Shown here: in pieces, positions 7,096-16,326 of the stretch
Layout: the number at the start of each line of letters is the position of its first letter
How positions within the stretch are numbered: the stretch's first letter is position 1
Assembly: GCF_014645015.1 (NCBI RefSeq)
Contig: NZ_BMLC01000002.1
Span: 62,001-126,000, forward strand
Source of the DNA: Salinibacterium xinjiangense
GTDB lineage: Bacteria; Actinomycetota; Actinomycetes; Actinomycetales; Microbacteriaceae
Reading direction: 5' to 3'
Length of the DNA stretch: 64,000 bases
Notes under the pieces: model-generated
What the model was told of the DNA's origin: nothing
Databases searched by the model: none
Seen by the model: only the letters and a program-made list of their open reading frames with translations
Translations under genes and position numbers: made by a program

Positions 7096-8850
7096 TCAGT
7101 CGACGATGCTGAGCAGCAGGTGACCGGATGACACGGTGGCGCCGACTGCGGCATTGATACCGGTGATCGTGCCGTCCTTGTGTGCGACGAGTGGCTGTTC
7201 CATCTTCATCGCTTCGAGCACGAGGATCAGGTCGCCCTTCACCACCCTGTCGCCCTCGGCGACCGCGAGTTTGACGACGGTGGCCTGCATGGGTGCCTTG
7301 AGCGAATCACCCGTGACGGTATTCACCGAACTGGATGCCCGGCGCTTGGGGGAGGCGGTGAGCGCAGTTCCGCCACCCGCCGTCGGCACGAGTTTTGTCG
7401 GGAGGGAGATTTCGATGCGCTTACCGCCCACCTCGACGACGACGTTGTGGCGTGCCGCGGGGGGAGTGCCATCAGCCAGTGATCCGCTCCACGGTTCGAT
7501 ATCGTTGACGAATTCGGTCTCGATCCAGCGGGTGTAGACGCTGAAGGGCGACGACGTGAATGCCGGGTCTCGCACGATCTTGCGGTGAAACGGCAGCACT
7601 GTCGGAAGGCCCGCGACCTCGAACTCGTCGAGCGCTCGGCGGGAGCGCTCGAGGGCGTCCTCGCGCGTCGCACCCGTGACGATCAGCTTCGCGAGCAGCG
7701 AGTCGAACGCGCCACTGATCACATCACCGGTGGTGACACCGCTGTCGACACGGACGCCGGGGCCACCAGGCATCCTGAGCACACTGACCGGCCCGGGTGA
7801 CGGCATGAAGTTCAGCCCGGGGTCTTCGCCGTTGATGCGGAACTCGAAGGAGTGACCGACCGCAACCGGGTCACCGTAGTCGATGCTGCCACCGGAGGCG
7901 ATACGGAACTGCTCGCGCACGAGATCGATGCCGGTCACCTCTTCGGAAACGGGATGCTCGACCTGCAGTCGCGTGTTCACCTCGAGGAAGGAGATACTGC
8001 CGTCGCGTGCGACCAGGAACTCGCAGGTTCCCGCTCCGACGTAGCCGACCTCGCGCAGGATGGCTTTTGACGACGAGTAGAGCAGCTCGTTCTGCTCGTC
8101 TGTGAGAAACGGCGCCGGTGCCTCTTCGACCAGCTTCTGGTGTCGGCGCTGCAGCGAGCAGTCGCGCGTGGAGATGACGACGACGTTACCGAAGCTGTCG
8201 GCGAGGCACTGGGTCTCGACGTGGCGTGGCTGGTCGAGGTATTTCTCGACGAAACATTCGCCGCGACCGAATGCGGCTACGGCCTCGCGCGTGGCCGACT
8301 CGAACAACTCGGGTATCTCTTCGCGCGTGCGGGCGACCTTGAGCCCGCGGCCGCCACCACCGAAAGCGGCTTTGATGGCGACGGGGAGTCCGTGGATGTC
8401 GACGAAGTCGAGCACCTCTTCGGCACCCGAGACGGGGTTGAGGGTTCCAGGGGCGAGCGGCGCTCCGACCTTCTCGGCGATGTGCCGTGCCGACACCTTG
8501 TCGCCCAGCTGCTCGATCGCCGCGGGGGACGGGCCGATCCAGATCAGTCCGGCATCGATGACGGCCTGGGCGAATGTCGCGTTCTCTGCGAGGAAGCCGT
8601 AGCCGGGGTGCACGGCGTCGGCACCGGAGCGACGGGCGACGGAGAGCAGCTTCTCGATGACGAGGTAGGTCTCGGCGGACGTGGTGCCGTCGAGTGCATA
8701 TGCCTCGTCAGCGAGCCTGACGTGCCTGGCATCCCGGTCCTGGTCTGCGTAGACGGCGACGGTCGCGATGCCGCTGTCTTTGGCGGCACGGATGACCCGA
8801 ACGGCGATCTCCCCACGGTTGGCGATGAGGACCTTCGTGATGGGAGCCAT
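7096..8850 (-). CDS. accA3: Acyl-CoA carboxylase alpha subunit (biotin carboxylase + BCCP)
   Basis: A 584-residue fusion of biotin carboxylase (ATP-grasp, about 1-450) and biotin carboxyl carrier domain (about 510-584). Biotin is attached at Lys549 in EAMKM. The carboxylase part shows the [10 protein letters not shown] segment, the glycine-rich ATP loop [10 protein letters not shown] and the catalytic [12 protein letters not shown] region. It carboxylates biotin for transfer by beta subunits such as the one at 14652, giving malonyl-CoA or methylmalonyl-CoA. AGGAA precedes the ATG, and TAAGCT lies eight bases upstream. The symbol follows the mycobacterial homologue. Upstream maf is 78 bases away in the same direction. 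Confidence 0.92.
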   Translation of the reverse strand: MAPITKVLIANRGEIAVRVIRAAKDSGIATVAVYADQDRDARHVRLADEAYALDGTTSAETYLVIEKLLSVARRSGADAVHPGYGFLAENATFAQAVIDAGLIWIGPSPAAIEQLGDKVSARHIAEKVGAPLAPGTLNPVSGAEEVLDFVDIHGLPVAIKAAFGGGGRGLKVARTREEIPELFESATREAVAAFGRGECFVEKYLDQPRHVETQCLADSFGNVVVISTRDCSLQRRHQKLVEEAPAPFLTDEQNELLYSSSKAILREVGYVGAGTCEFLVARDGSISFLEVNTRLQVEHPVSEEVTGIDLVREQFRIASGGSIDYGDPVAVGHSFEFRINGEDPGLNFMPSPGPVSVLRMPGGPGVRVDSGVTTGDVISGAFDSLLAKLIVTGATREDALERSRRALDEFEVAGLPTVLPFHRKIVRDPAFTSSPFSVYTRWIETEFVNDIEPWSGSLADGTPPAARHNVVVEVGGKRIEISLPTKLVPTAGGGTALTASPKRRASSSVNTVTGDSLKAPMQATVVKLAVAEGDRVVKGDLILVLEAMKMEQPLVAHKDGTITGINAAVGATVSSGHLLLSIVD

Positions 8851-8928
8851 AGTTTCCTAGCTTATGGGCGGCGGCGATGGGGCCTTTGGTGAGTGACAAC
8901 AGAAACGTCGAGTGGACGCTGTGGGTTT

Positions 8929-9552
8929 CTACAGCGGCTGACGGTTCCACAGGCTATGCCATGGAACGCCGAACTGGAGCAGCAACGTGCGCAACAGCGA
9001 CACCGACAGCCCGACGACGGCATGGGGGTCGCCGTCCACGCGGGAGATGAAAGGGGCGCCGAGGCTGTCGATAGTGAACGCGCCCGCGACCTGCAGTGGC
9101 TCCCCGGTCGCGACATAGGCATCGATCTCGTCATCGGTGATATCGCCGGCGAAGGTGACCGCTGCCGTCGACACTCCGCCGACCGCGTCTCCGAGAACTC
9201 CACCGCGGTGGTCGATCAGCCAGTGCCCTGAATGCAGCAACCCCGTGCGTCCGCGCTGCGCCAGCCAGCGCTCGCGAGCGACCTCCGGCAGGTGCGGCTT
9301 GCCGAACAGTTGCCCGTCGAGTTCGAAAGCAGAGTCCCCGCCGAGGATGAAACCGTCGATCTCGGATCGCCCGACGACGGCCTCGGCTTTCGCTCGGGCC
9401 AGTAGTTGCACGAGCTGGGGACCATCGAGCGGTTCCGCGGCGGCGGCCACGGCCTCCTCATCCACTCCCGACGACAACAGCACAGGCTCGACACCCACCG
9501 CGCGAAGGGTCGCAAGCCGGGCTGGTGAGGTTGAGGCGAGGTAAAGCCGCAC
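8929..9552 (-). CDS. maf: Maf family nucleoside triphosphate pyrophosphatase
   Basis: A 207-residue Maf/HAM1-fold protein that hydrolyses non-canonical or methylated (d)NTPs, or dTTP/UTP. The N-terminus has the STSPARLATLRA substrate loop (family consensus SxSPRR) and the acidic motif GGDSAFELDG follows. GTG start with a taggag ribosome-binding site four bases upstream. It is probably co-transcribed with accA3, an order I associate with related actinobacteria, and is divergent from the RNA methyltransferase gene by about 20 bases. Confidence 0.85.
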   Translation of the reverse strand: MRLYLASTSPARLATLRAVGVEPVLLSSGVDEEAVAAAAEPLDGPQLVQLLARAKAEAVVGRSEIDGFILGGDSAFELDGQLFGKPHLPEVARERWLAQRGRTGLLHSGHWLIDHRGGVLGDAVGGVSTAAVTFAGDITDDEIDAYVATGEPLQVAGAFTIDSLGAPFISRVDGDPHAVVGLSVSLLRTLLLQFGVPWHSLWNRQPL

Positions 9553-9560
9553 GGTGCTCC

Positions 9561-9566
9561 TATGCT
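9561..9566 (+). promoter_or_regulatory. -10 box of RNA methyltransferase gene, leaderless start
   Basis: TATGCT is followed by six bases and then the ATG at 9573. This decides between adjacent in-frame ATGs at 9570 and 9573 in favour of 9573. The gap to maf is so short that the -35 region lies in the maf coding sequence. Confidence 0.5.
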
Positions 9567-9572
9567 CGAATG

Positions 9573-10814
9573 ATGGGTGAATTTGCAGGCCGGTCGATCG
9601 AGGTCGACGTTACCAACATCGCGCACGGTGGAGTGGGGGTGGCTCGCCATGATGGGCGGGTGGTTTTCGTGGCCGACGCCATTCCCGGGGAGCGGGTGGT
9701 GGCGAGGGTCACCGGAGACTCCAAGAAGTCGTTCTGGCGCGCCGAGACGGTCTCCGTAGTGACGGCGAGCGAGTTCCGCCAGCCTCACGTCTGGACGGCG
9801 GCATCCATCGATCGAGACCCGGCAGACAGGGCCGGGGGTGCTGAATTCGGTCACATCCGACTGGACCACCAGCGCGAGTTGAAGCGACAGGTGCTCGCAG
9901 AATCGCTCCAGCGCATGGCGAAGGTCACAAGCGACGTGCAGGTTGAGCCCCTGCCCGGCGATGACGAACGGGGCGGCACAGGATGGCGCACCCGGGTCAG
10001 GCTCCATGTCGACGACTCCGGGCGTGCCGGACCATTCGCCGCCAGGTCACACCGGGTCATCCCCGTCACCGAACTCCCGCTGGCCACTGACGAACTGTCG
10101 GCTGCGGCGCCCCTCGACCAGGATTTCACCGGATCGGATCATGTCGATGTACTCGCGCCATCGACGGGGGGTGTGCGGCTCATCATCGGCGGCAAAAAAG
10201 CCCAGAAGCGCACGACCATCACCGAGATCGTGGGGGAACGGGAGTTTCGGCTAGCCGATGCCGGCTTCTGGCAGGTGCACCGCAGTGCGGCGCAGGCACT
10301 CACCAAGGCCGTGCAGGATGCCGTGGATCCCGCCAGGTTCGACCCAGCGGCCCACAACCTCGATCTTTACGGCGGAGTCGGACTGCTCGCCGCAGCTGTG
10401 GCCGATCGATTCGGCCCCGCGACGAAGATCACGACGGTCGAGAGTGATGCCATCGCCACCGATTACGCTGCAGACAACCTCGCGGAATGGATCGGCGCCC
10501 GCTCCGAGACCGCGCGGGTGGAACGCTGGGTGAGTGATCTTGCCGCATCCGCCAGCGCGTCGGAGAGGTCGCGACTCGCCAGGGCGACAATCGTGCTCGA
10601 CCCTCCGAGGTCGGGTGCTGGCCGGGATGTGGTCGCCTCGATCGCCGCCCTCGCGCCGGCGCAGGTGGTGTACGTGGCGTGCGATCCCGTCGCGTTCGCC
10701 CGGGACGTGGAGTTCTTCGCTGGCCATGGCTACACGCTCACGGCGCTTCGGGCGTTCGACCTGTTCCCGAACACGCACCACGTCGAGGCGGTGGGAACCC
10801 TCTCACGAGGCTGA
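9573..10814 (+). CDS. TRAM-domain class I SAM-dependent RNA methyltransferase (TrmA/RlmD family)
   Basis: A 413-residue enzyme with an N-terminal TRAM RNA-binding domain (about 1-60, with HGGVGVARHDGRVVFV) and a C-terminal Rossmann methyltransferase domain: SAM motif I DLYGGVGLLAAAV, catalytic DPPRSGAG and the nucleophile-bearing YVACDPVAFARD. It is expected to make 5-methyluridine in tRNA or rRNA. The iron-sulfur cysteine cluster found in some RlmD proteins is not evident at the N-terminus. The open frame extends upstream to 9525 but that would overlap maf; the leaderless -10 favours 9573. Confidence 0.85.
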   Translation: MGEFAGRSIEVDVTNIAHGGVGVARHDGRVVFVADAIPGERVVARVTGDSKKSFWRAETVSVVTASEFRQPHVWTAASIDRDPADRAGGAEFGHIRLDHQRELKRQVLAESLQRMAKVTSDVQVEPLPGDDERGGTGWRTRVRLHVDDSGRAGPFAARSHRVIPVTELPLATDELSAAAPLDQDFTGSDHVDVLAPSTGGVRLIIGGKKAQKRTTITEIVGEREFRLADAGFWQVHRSAAQALTKAVQDAVDPARFDPAAHNLDLYGGVGLLAAAVADRFGPATKITTVESDAIATDYAADNLAEWIGARSETARVERWVSDLAASASASERSRLARATIVLDPPRSGAGRDVVASIAALAPAQVVYVACDPVAFARDVEFFAGHGYTLTALRAFDLFPNTHHVEAVGTLSRG

Positions 10815-10846
10815 CCTGACGCATAGCGGCGCGTTTGCCTCGGCGC

Positions 10847-10870
10847 GAGGTTAAGCTAGGAGCTAACCTC
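10847..10870 (+). promoter_or_regulatory. Inverted repeat in promoter region of response regulator
   Basis: gaggttaagct and agctaacctc are complementary apart from one bulged base, spaced by three bases. A TAACCT hexamer (10864-10869) overlaps the right arm and could be the -10 box of the regulator gene, placing the start near 10876. The repeat could be an operator for autoregulation or the end of the methyltransferase transcript. Confidence 0.4.
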
Positions 10871-10888
10871 TGCGAGATCGGAACCGTT

Positions 10889-11587
10889 TTGACTGAGACC
10901 ACCGTCACCGATGCTCCGGCTGACCTCTCGCATATCAGGGTGGCCGTGGTCGACGATCACGAGTCCGTGCGCCTGGGTCTGAAGGCAGCTTTTATCGAAT
11001 ACGGGTACGACTTCGTGATCGAGGCCGCCACCGTCGACGAGTTCGTCGAAAGGCTTGCCGGTCGCGAGGTGGATGTCGTCGTTCTCGACCTTTCGCTCGG
11101 TGACGGCTCGACGGTGACGGAGAACGTCAAGCGGGTGCAGGCGACCGGATCTGCGGTGCTCGTGCACAGCATTGCCGACCGGGTGGCGAGCGTGCGGGAA
11201 GCGCTGGCCGCCGGAGCTGCCGGCGTCATCCCCAAGTCTTCCGCGACCAAGACCGTGCTTGCCGCTGCCACGACCGTCGCGAAGGGTGACGTGCTGAACA
11301 ATCTCGAATGGGCGACGGCGATCGACGCCGACCGTGACTTCGCGAAAGCGCAACTCGGTCGCCGCGAGCGCGAGATCCTGCATCTCTATGCTTCGGGTTT
11401 GCCCCTGAAGCTGGCGGCGCAGCAGCTCGGCATCGGTTACTCGACTGCTCGCGAGTACCTCGACCGCATTCGTGTGAAGTACGTGGAGGTCGGTCGCCCG
11501 GCTCCCACAAAGGTCGACCTGCTGCGCCGAGCCGTGGAAGACGGCATTCTTCCCGGGCTCGACTCGGATGGCGGAGATGCCCGATAA
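10889..11587 (+). CDS. NarL-type response regulator
   Basis: A two-domain regulator: receiver domain (about 16-135) with acidic pair DD at 22-23, phospho-acceptor Asp67 in VVLDLSLGDG and the conserved Lys in VIPKS; then a LuxR-type helix-turn-helix (LGRREREILHLYASG onward). I favour the TTG at 10889 because the frame upstream crosses the inverted repeat and putative -10 box; an earlier TTG at 10835 is possible. The 3' end overlaps the histidine kinase gene by 20 bases, so the two form a two-component pair. Target genes are unknown. Confidence 0.85.
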   Translation: MTETTVTDAPADLSHIRVAVVDDHESVRLGLKAAFIEYGYDFVIEAATVDEFVERLAGREVDVVVLDLSLGDGSTVTENVKRVQATGSAVLVHSIADRVASVREALAAGAAGVIPKSSATKTVLAAATTVAKGDVLNNLEWATAIDADRDFAKAQLGRREREILHLYASGLPLKLAAQQLGIGYSTAREYLDRIRVKYVEVGRPAPTKVDLLRRAVEDGILPGLDSDGGDAR

Positions 11588-12860
11588 CGGGGCCGTAATC
11601 ACGTCTGTTCCACAGGTCAAACAGCCCAGAAATCCGATCAGCCGCAAGCAGGTCGAAAAAGTCGTCTCCCGCAGTGTCGCGGGCTTCGGCATAGTGTTCG
11701 GGGCGCAGACCATCCCGTGGCTGTTGGGCCAGATCGATGAGTCATATCCGTTGTGGCTCTGGCTCGTGGTGCCCGCCCTGGCCGGTTCGCTCGCCCTGGT
11801 GCTGGTGATGTCGATCATGCAGGTCTGGGTCCGGCGCGCCCATGCGTTGTTCGCCATTCTCTACCTGGGTGCTCTCATCAGCTGGCCTTTTGCGGTGATA
11901 CCGGGGGTGCCTGTCTTTCCCGGAATCCATTGGCTCGACTACATCCTCACCGTCGCCACGGCCATGGCTGCCATCGGGTTCACCGCCCGCTGGGGCACCA
12001 TCTACCTGCTTGTGGCTCCGATCATCTACTCGGTGGTGCGGATGACCCCACAGGGCGGTGCCGCAACGTGGCAACTGGCCATCGTGGAGGGCGTGTATGC
12101 GATCATCCTCGGCGCCGCGATCATCATCATCATCACGATGCTGAGGCAGGCAGCCACGAACGTCGACAACGCCCAGGCGACGGCACTCGATCGCTACGGC
12201 CATGCGGTTCGCCAGCACGCGACGGAGGTGGAGCGGGTGCAGGTCGATTCGATCGTGCATGACAGCGTGCTGACGACCTTCATCTCGGCTGCGCGGGCGT
12301 ATACACCAGAGGCCGAGGCGCTGGCGGCGACAATGGCGGGCAATGCGATCGGACATCTGCGGGATGCGGCCGCGGCAAGCCCAGACGACGGCTCCACGAT
12401 GCGAGTGACCGCCCTTGCGTCGAGGATCGTCGACAGTGCGTCTGACCTGTCCATGCCGTTCCGGGTCAAAGTGCGGCATCCTGGAAGCGGATCGTTACCG
12501 ATCCAGGCAGCCGAAGCCGTCCATTCCGCTGTCATCCAGGCGATGATGAACAGCATGCAGCACGCTGGCGAGTCGTCCGTTTCGCGATGGGTGAGCGTGC
12601 ATGGGATCGCCCCGAACGGCATTGAGGTGGTCGTCGGAGACGATGGGGTCGGCTTCGTGCCATCCGAGGTCCCGGGTGAACGGCTGGGAGTGCGCATTTC
12701 GATCATCGAGCGCACCGGAAATGCTGGTGGCCGGGCGGCCATCGTCACCGCCCCCAACGAGGGCACCGTCGTGACCATCACGTGGCCGGACACAACCGAG
12801 CCAGCGAACGAGAGATCGATGGATGATTCGCTGAGCGGCGACCAAGCGGTGGGGCGATGA
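11568..12860 (+). CDS. Membrane sensor histidine kinase (NarL-partner type)
   Basis: 430 residues. Several hydrophobic segments lie between about 35 and 195 and form a membrane sensor without an obvious extracellular domain. Next come a coiled linker and a phospho-acceptor helix with His231 in VHDSVLTTF. A GHKL ATPase domain follows, with N-box MMNSMQHA and G-box VGDDGVGF. It is translated from an ATG inside the response regulator gene (an ATG at 11577 is an alternative) and its stop overlaps the next gene (ATGA). Stimulus unknown. Confidence 0.85.
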   Translation: MAEMPDNGAVITSVPQVKQPRNPISRKQVEKVVSRSVAGFGIVFGAQTIPWLLGQIDESYPLWLWLVVPALAGSLALVLVMSIMQVWVRRAHALFAILYLGALISWPFAVIPGVPVFPGIHWLDYILTVATAMAAIGFTARWGTIYLLVAPIIYSVVRMTPQGGAATWQLAIVEGVYAIILGAAIIIIITMLRQAATNVDNAQATALDRYGHAVRQHATEVERVQVDSIVHDSVLTTFISAARAYTPEAEALAATMAGNAIGHLRDAAAASPDDGSTMRVTALASRIVDSASDLSMPFRVKVRHPGSGSLPIQAAEAVHSAVIQAMMNSMQHAGESSVSRWVSVHGIAPNGIEVVVGDDGVGFVPSEVPGERLGVRISIIERTGNAGGRAAIVTAPNEGTVVTITWPDTTEPANERSMDDSLSGDQAVGR

Positions 12861-13906
12861 ACATCTCAGTTCCGCGGTACATGTTCGTCGGGATCGCTGC
12901 GCTGTTCTCGGCGTATCACATTCTTCTCGCCGCATTCACGATCGACCAGCCACAATATCCCGGCCCGGTGATCGTGGCGATGGTGGTCTACGGGGTGGCG
13001 ACGATCATCAGCCTGCTGTCCTTCGGGCCGACTCGAATGCCCGTCGCGATGGCGGCGTTCAATTTCGCGGTCGTGATCGCGATCACATTGCTCGTGGCGA
13101 ATGGGCTGGATTTCTCCCGCCCAGGCGGCGCCGGCTATGCGAGCTGGTACGTCGCAGCCAGCGGCACACTGCTCACCATCACCTCGACCCGCGGCCGCCA
13201 TACCTTTGCATGGCTGGGAATCGGATTTCTCGTGGTGCACACCATCGCGATCGTCGGCGACGTCGGCCCGGCCGGTATCTTCAGCCTGGGAATCGTGGGA
13301 AGCGCCTCGTGGGTCGGCGTCTCGCATGTGCTGAGTGTCGCGATGTCCAAAGCATCCAAAGACGCCCAGCGCTTTGCCATGGCGGAGCGGGAGGCGACGG
13401 AGTGGCAGGCCGCCCAGGACGCACACGTGTACGAGAGGCAGTTCCGTCTCGGGCAGACCAGCGCCATGGCGCTGGACATGCTTCGCCAGATCGAACTGAA
13501 CGGCGGACACCTCTCCGATGCCCAGCGTCAGGAATGCCTCTACCTCGAGGGCGCCATTCGTGATGAGATCCGGGGCAGGAAGCTGCTGAACGATGCCGTG
13601 CGTATCGAGGTGATGTCTGCCCGCCGACGCGGAGCCACTGTGACGTTGCTCGACGAGGGTGGCATCGACGACCTCTCAGAGGATGAGCTCGACAGGGTTC
13701 TCAACCGGCTCGCGCTCGCCATTAGGCAGACCGATGCCGACAAGGTGATCGCTCGCACTGTGCCCGAGGGATCTGACGTCGCCGTGACGGTCGTCGGTCT
13801 GAGGAGTTTCGCCGATGGGGAATCTGTTGCCCTGGGCCAGGATTCAGCCATGGAGGACGAGGTCGACCTCTGGCTCGAGATACCTCGGGTACCCGCGACC
13901 CGGTAG
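12857..13906 (+). CDS. Membrane protein resembling a kinase without ATPase domain
   Basis: 349 residues. The N-terminal half has about six membrane segments similar in plan to the preceding kinase. After it come a charged coiled-coil helix (about 170-200) and a soluble domain with a helix pair that recalls a DHp domain (about 195-250). No phospho-acceptor HD/HE motif, N-box or G-box is visible, so it cannot be a standard kinase. It starts by ATGA overlap with the kinase stop, so all three proteins are made together. It may be an accessory or antagonist subunit of the sensor; this is inferred from operon structure only. Confidence 0.6.
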   Translation: MNISVPRYMFVGIAALFSAYHILLAAFTIDQPQYPGPVIVAMVVYGVATIISLLSFGPTRMPVAMAAFNFAVVIAITLLVANGLDFSRPGGAGYASWYVAASGTLLTITSTRGRHTFAWLGIGFLVVHTIAIVGDVGPAGIFSLGIVGSASWVGVSHVLSVAMSKASKDAQRFAMAEREATEWQAAQDAHVYERQFRLGQTSAMALDMLRQIELNGGHLSDAQRQECLYLEGAIRDEIRGRKLLNDAVRIEVMSARRRGATVTLLDEGGIDDLSEDELDRVLNRLALAIRQTDADKVIARTVPEGSDVAVTVVGLRSFADGESVALGQDSAMEDEVDLWLEIPRVPATR

Positions 13907-13995
13907 CGAAGGACGGCCGTAGCAGGGACCGCCGCCAGCAGAGGCCGGCTACAGCAGTAACCAACTGTGACGGGGCCGGTTATAGCTGAGGGGCC

Positions 13996-14017
13996 GAAGT
14001 GGCTCAGTGAGCACTTC
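13996..14017. terminator. Stem-loop, possible terminator of sensor operon
   Basis: gaagtggctca (13996-14006) pairs with tgagcacttc (14008-14017) with one bulge and a very small loop. It begins 90 bases after the stop of the kinase-like gene. No strong T run follows (ttcttcg spans its end). Confidence 0.4.
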
Positions 14018-14038
14018 TTCGACCCCCCGCTAAATTCC

Positions 14039-14073
14039 GAGTCGGGGCGATAACCCGAATATCGCCCTGACTC
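14039..14073. repeat. 13-bp inverted repeat with one mismatch
   Basis: gagtcggggcgat (14039-14051) and atcgccctgactc (14061-14073) match at 12 of 13 positions with a 9-base loop. Second of three successive stems in this gap. Confidence 0.6.
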
Positions 14074-14077
14074 GCCC

Positions 14078-14117
14078 CCATTCATCGGCGCGCTTACCCT
14101 AGTCCGCCGATGAATGG
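14078..14117. repeat. Perfect 13-bp inverted repeat
   Basis: ccattcatcggcg (14078-14090) and cgccgatgaatgg (14105-14117) are exact reverse complements, with a 14-base loop. It is the strongest stem in the gap. It starts only four bases after the preceding stem. Confidence 0.75.
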
Positions 14118-14125
14118 CGATGTTA

Positions 14126-14138
14126 CTCACAGTGTGAG
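14126..14138. promoter_or_regulatory. Operator-like palindrome ctcacagtgtgag
   Basis: Six-base half sites around a single central base, perfectly symmetric, just downstream of the large stem. It resembles a protein-binding site for a GntR- or TetR-like dimer more than a terminator; no such regulator is encoded nearby. Confidence 0.35.
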
Positions 14139-14421
14139 ACACCTAGCAGGTACAACTATGCAGTGCCGTGACGATAGTAAATAGTCGTCTCTTTGGGGGA
14201 CTCTCGGGGGACAATTCGGTTTCCGAGGCGCGGCTTTGCGTTGAACCTGCGCGGATTCACTGATTAAGCTGATGAATGGTCGGGGTACATTTACGCCTTT
14301 TGCGCTGCTTTTTGGCCCAATCGGCAGCAGTTGGACCAATTCGGGGCGGTTTAGCTGCGGATTTCGTCGTTTAGGCTGAGCTGTTATGCAGCATCCGCAA
14401 TTCTGACCCCCATTCGGGGCT

Positions 14422-14655
14422 CTATCCGGAGAAATTCCGCCAATTACCTGCTCCGGAAACGAGCGTCGAGCGAACGGAACGCTGGCTGCGCTGCCAGGCC
14501 GAGGCCGGAGCCGCGGCATCTGTGGCCATGGTGCTGGCGAGCTCATCGAGGGAGGCCGTGATGACAGCGGTCACCGCAGCGATCTCCTCGACGCTCACGC
14601 CTTTCGAGATGATGCGAAGCTCGAGAGCGCTGGTGTCCGGTTCGGCCGGGATCAC
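14422..14655 (-). CDS. Acyl-CoA carboxylase epsilon subunit
   Basis: A 77-residue AccE/PccE-like protein. The N-terminal part ([19 protein letters not shown]) and C-terminal tail ([11 protein letters not shown] followed by [10 protein letters not shown]) match these small subunits, which stabilise the alpha-beta carboxylase complex in actinobacteria. GTG start overlaps the beta-subunit stop (GTGA, 14652-14655), so it is translationally coupled and made in step with it. Confidence 0.85.
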   Translation of the reverse strand: MIPAEPDTSALELRIISKGVSVEEIAAVTAVITASLDELASTMATDAAAPASAWQRSQRSVRSTLVSGAGNWRNFSG

Positions 14656-16256
14656 AGTGGGATGTTTCCGTGCTTCTTGGCGGGCATGGAGGCCCGCTTG
14701 GTGCGCAGGGCACGCAACGCCTTCACGATAGCCACCCGGGTCGCCGCGGGCTCGATGACGCCATCCAGTTCCCCTCGTTCAGCGGCGAGGAACGGGGACG
14801 CAACGTTGTAGGTGTACTCGTTAGCGAGCCGGGTGCGAACCGCCGCAACATCCTCGCCAGCAGCCTCTGCGGCCTTGATCTCGCCGCGATAGAGGATGTT
14901 GACAGCGCCCTGGCCGCCCATGACAGCGATCTCTGCCGTAGGCCAGGCGTAGTTGAGGTCGGCGCCCATCTGCTTGGAACCCATAACGATGTAGGCCCCG
15001 CCGTAGGCCTTGCGGGTAATGACCGTGACCAGTGGAACTGTCGCCTCGGCGTACGCGTACAGCAGTTTCGCGCCGCGGCGGATGACGCCGGTCCACTCCT
15101 GATCGGTGCCGGGAAGGTAACCGGGAACATCGACGAGGGTGAGGATCGGAATGCTGAAAGCGTCGCAGAAGCGGAGGAACCTGGCGGCCTTCTCACCGGC
15201 CTCGATGTTGAGCGTGCCGGCCATCGCCTGGGGCTGGTTGGCGATCACGCCGACCGTGCGGCCTTCGACGCGGCCGAATCCGACCACAATGTTGGGTGCG
15301 TATAGCGGCTGGGTCTCGAGGAAGTCACCGTTGTCGACGATGTGCTCGATGATCGTCATCACGTCGTACGGCTGGTTGGGGCTGTCGGGGATGATGGAGT
15401 TGAGTTTGCGATCCTCGTCGGTGATCTCGAGTTCGATCTCACTGTCGTAGACGGGAGGGTCCGAGAGGTTGTTGTCTGGCAGGAACCCGATGAGGGTGCG
15501 CGCATAGTCGAGTGCGTCGTCCTCGTCGCTGGCCAGGTAATGCGATACGCCGGAGATCTTGTTGTGGGTGAGCGCGCCACCGAGCTCTTCCATGCCCACG
15601 TCTTCACCGGTGACGGTCTTGATCACATCCGGCCCGGTAACGAACATCTGGCTGGTCTTGTCGACCATGATGACGAAGTCGGTCAGGGCCGGGGAGTACA
15701 CGGCGCCACCGGCCGCTGGCCCCATGACGATCGAGATCTGGGGGATGACCCCGGATGCCTGGGTGTTGCGCCGGAAGATCTCGCCATACTTGCCGAGTGC
15801 GACCACACCCTCCTGGATGCGCGCACCACCGGAGTCGAGCATGCCGATGATGGGCACGCCGGTCTTGATGGCGTGATCCATCACCTTGATGATCTTCTCG
15901 CCGGCCACCTCGCCGAGTGAGCCGCCGAAGATGGTGAAGTCCTGTGAGTAGACGGCGACCTGGCGCCCATGGATGGTTCCGAGCCCCGTGACGACGGCGT
16001 CACCGTATGGCCGCTTCTTCTCCATGCCGAAGGCATGGGTGCGGTGTCGTACGAATTCGTCGAGCTCGACGAAAGACCCGTGATCGAGCAACTGCTCGAT
16101 GCGCTCGCGGGCAGTCTTCTTGCCTTTCGAGTGCTGCTTCTCAATAGCGGCCTCGCCGCTGGCGGTGACCGCCTCGTGGTACCTCACCTTGAGGTCGGCG
16201 ATGCGGCCAGCTGTCGTCGTAAGGTCAGGGATGTGTGGTGCGGCGTCGGAAGTCAC
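14652..16256 (-). CDS. accD5: Acyl-CoA carboxylase beta subunit (carboxyltransferase)
   Basis: A 534-residue crotonase-fold carboxyltransferase, the size of PccB/AccD5. It transfers CO2 from carboxybiotin to propionyl- or acetyl-CoA. Motifs seen: [12 protein letters not shown] and [14 protein letters not shown] in the N-terminal half, and [11 protein letters not shown] then [13 protein letters not shown] in the C-terminal half. GTG start with TAAAGT six bases upstream, so probably leaderless. The epsilon subunit follows directly, and biotin ligase is encoded divergently 76 bases away. Substrate preference cannot be read from the sequence; the symbol is by similarity to the AccD5/PccB group. 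Confidence 0.9.
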   Translation of the reverse strand: MTSDAAPHIPDLTTTAGRIADLKVRYHEAVTASGEAAIEKQHSKGKKTARERIEQLLDHGSFVELDEFVRHRTHAFGMEKKRPYGDAVVTGLGTIHGRQVAVYSQDFTIFGGSLGEVAGEKIIKVMDHAIKTGVPIIGMLDSGGARIQEGVVALGKYGEIFRRNTQASGVIPQISIVMGPAAGGAVYSPALTDFVIMVDKTSQMFVTGPDVIKTVTGEDVGMEELGGALTHNKISGVSHYLASDEDDALDYARTLIGFLPDNNLSDPPVYDSEIELEITDEDRKLNSIIPDSPNQPYDVMTIIEHIVDNGDFLETQPLYAPNIVVGFGRVEGRTVGVIANQPQAMAGTLNIEAGEKAARFLRFCDAFSIPILTLVDVPGYLPGTDQEWTGVIRRGAKLLYAYAEATVPLVTVITRKAYGGAYIVMGSKQMGADLNYAWPTAEIAVMGGQGAVNILYRGEIKAAEAAGEDVAAVRTRLANEYTYNVASPFLAAERGELDGVIEPAATRVAIVKALRALRTKRASMPAKKHGNIPL

Positions 16257-16262
16257 GATGTC

Positions 16263-16268
16263 ACTTTA
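16263..16268 (-). promoter_or_regulatory. -10 box of accD, leaderless start
   Basis: Minus-strand TAAAGT, then gacatc, then the GTG start at 16256: six-base spacing and no ribosome-binding site. Confidence 0.55.
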
Positions 16269-16320
16269 CCCACCAGCGACTTGGGCATGTCGTTGGCGGA
16301 ACCTTACAGAAACGGGGGCC

Positions 16321-16326
16321 TAACCT
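16321..16326 (+). promoter_or_regulatory. -10 box of birA, leaderless start
   Basis: TAACCT, then gtgggg, then the ATG at 16333: six-base spacing. This favours the ATG at 16333 over the in-frame GTG at 16327. Confidence 0.55.

Larger units (their letters stand above)
13907..14421. other. 515-bp hairpin-rich non-coding gap between convergent operons
   Basis: No convincing gene. By eye it is less GC-rich than its surroundings. It contains at least four inverted repeats, listed separately, clustered in 13996-14138. The part nearest accE (14160-14420) has short similar words (aattcgg, gggggac) but no clear array. Because both flanking operons end here, no promoter is needed for either. A small RNA gene or a degraded element is possible. 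Confidence 0.6.

Noticed and set aside
12857-13906. Complete histidine kinase
   Set aside because: No phospho-acceptor His motif, N-box or G-box could be found; it is listed as a kinase-like membrane protein instead.
14160-14400. Phage attachment site or origin
   Set aside because: Short similar words occur, but there is no integrase, no tRNA end, no second att copy and no DnaA-box cluster.
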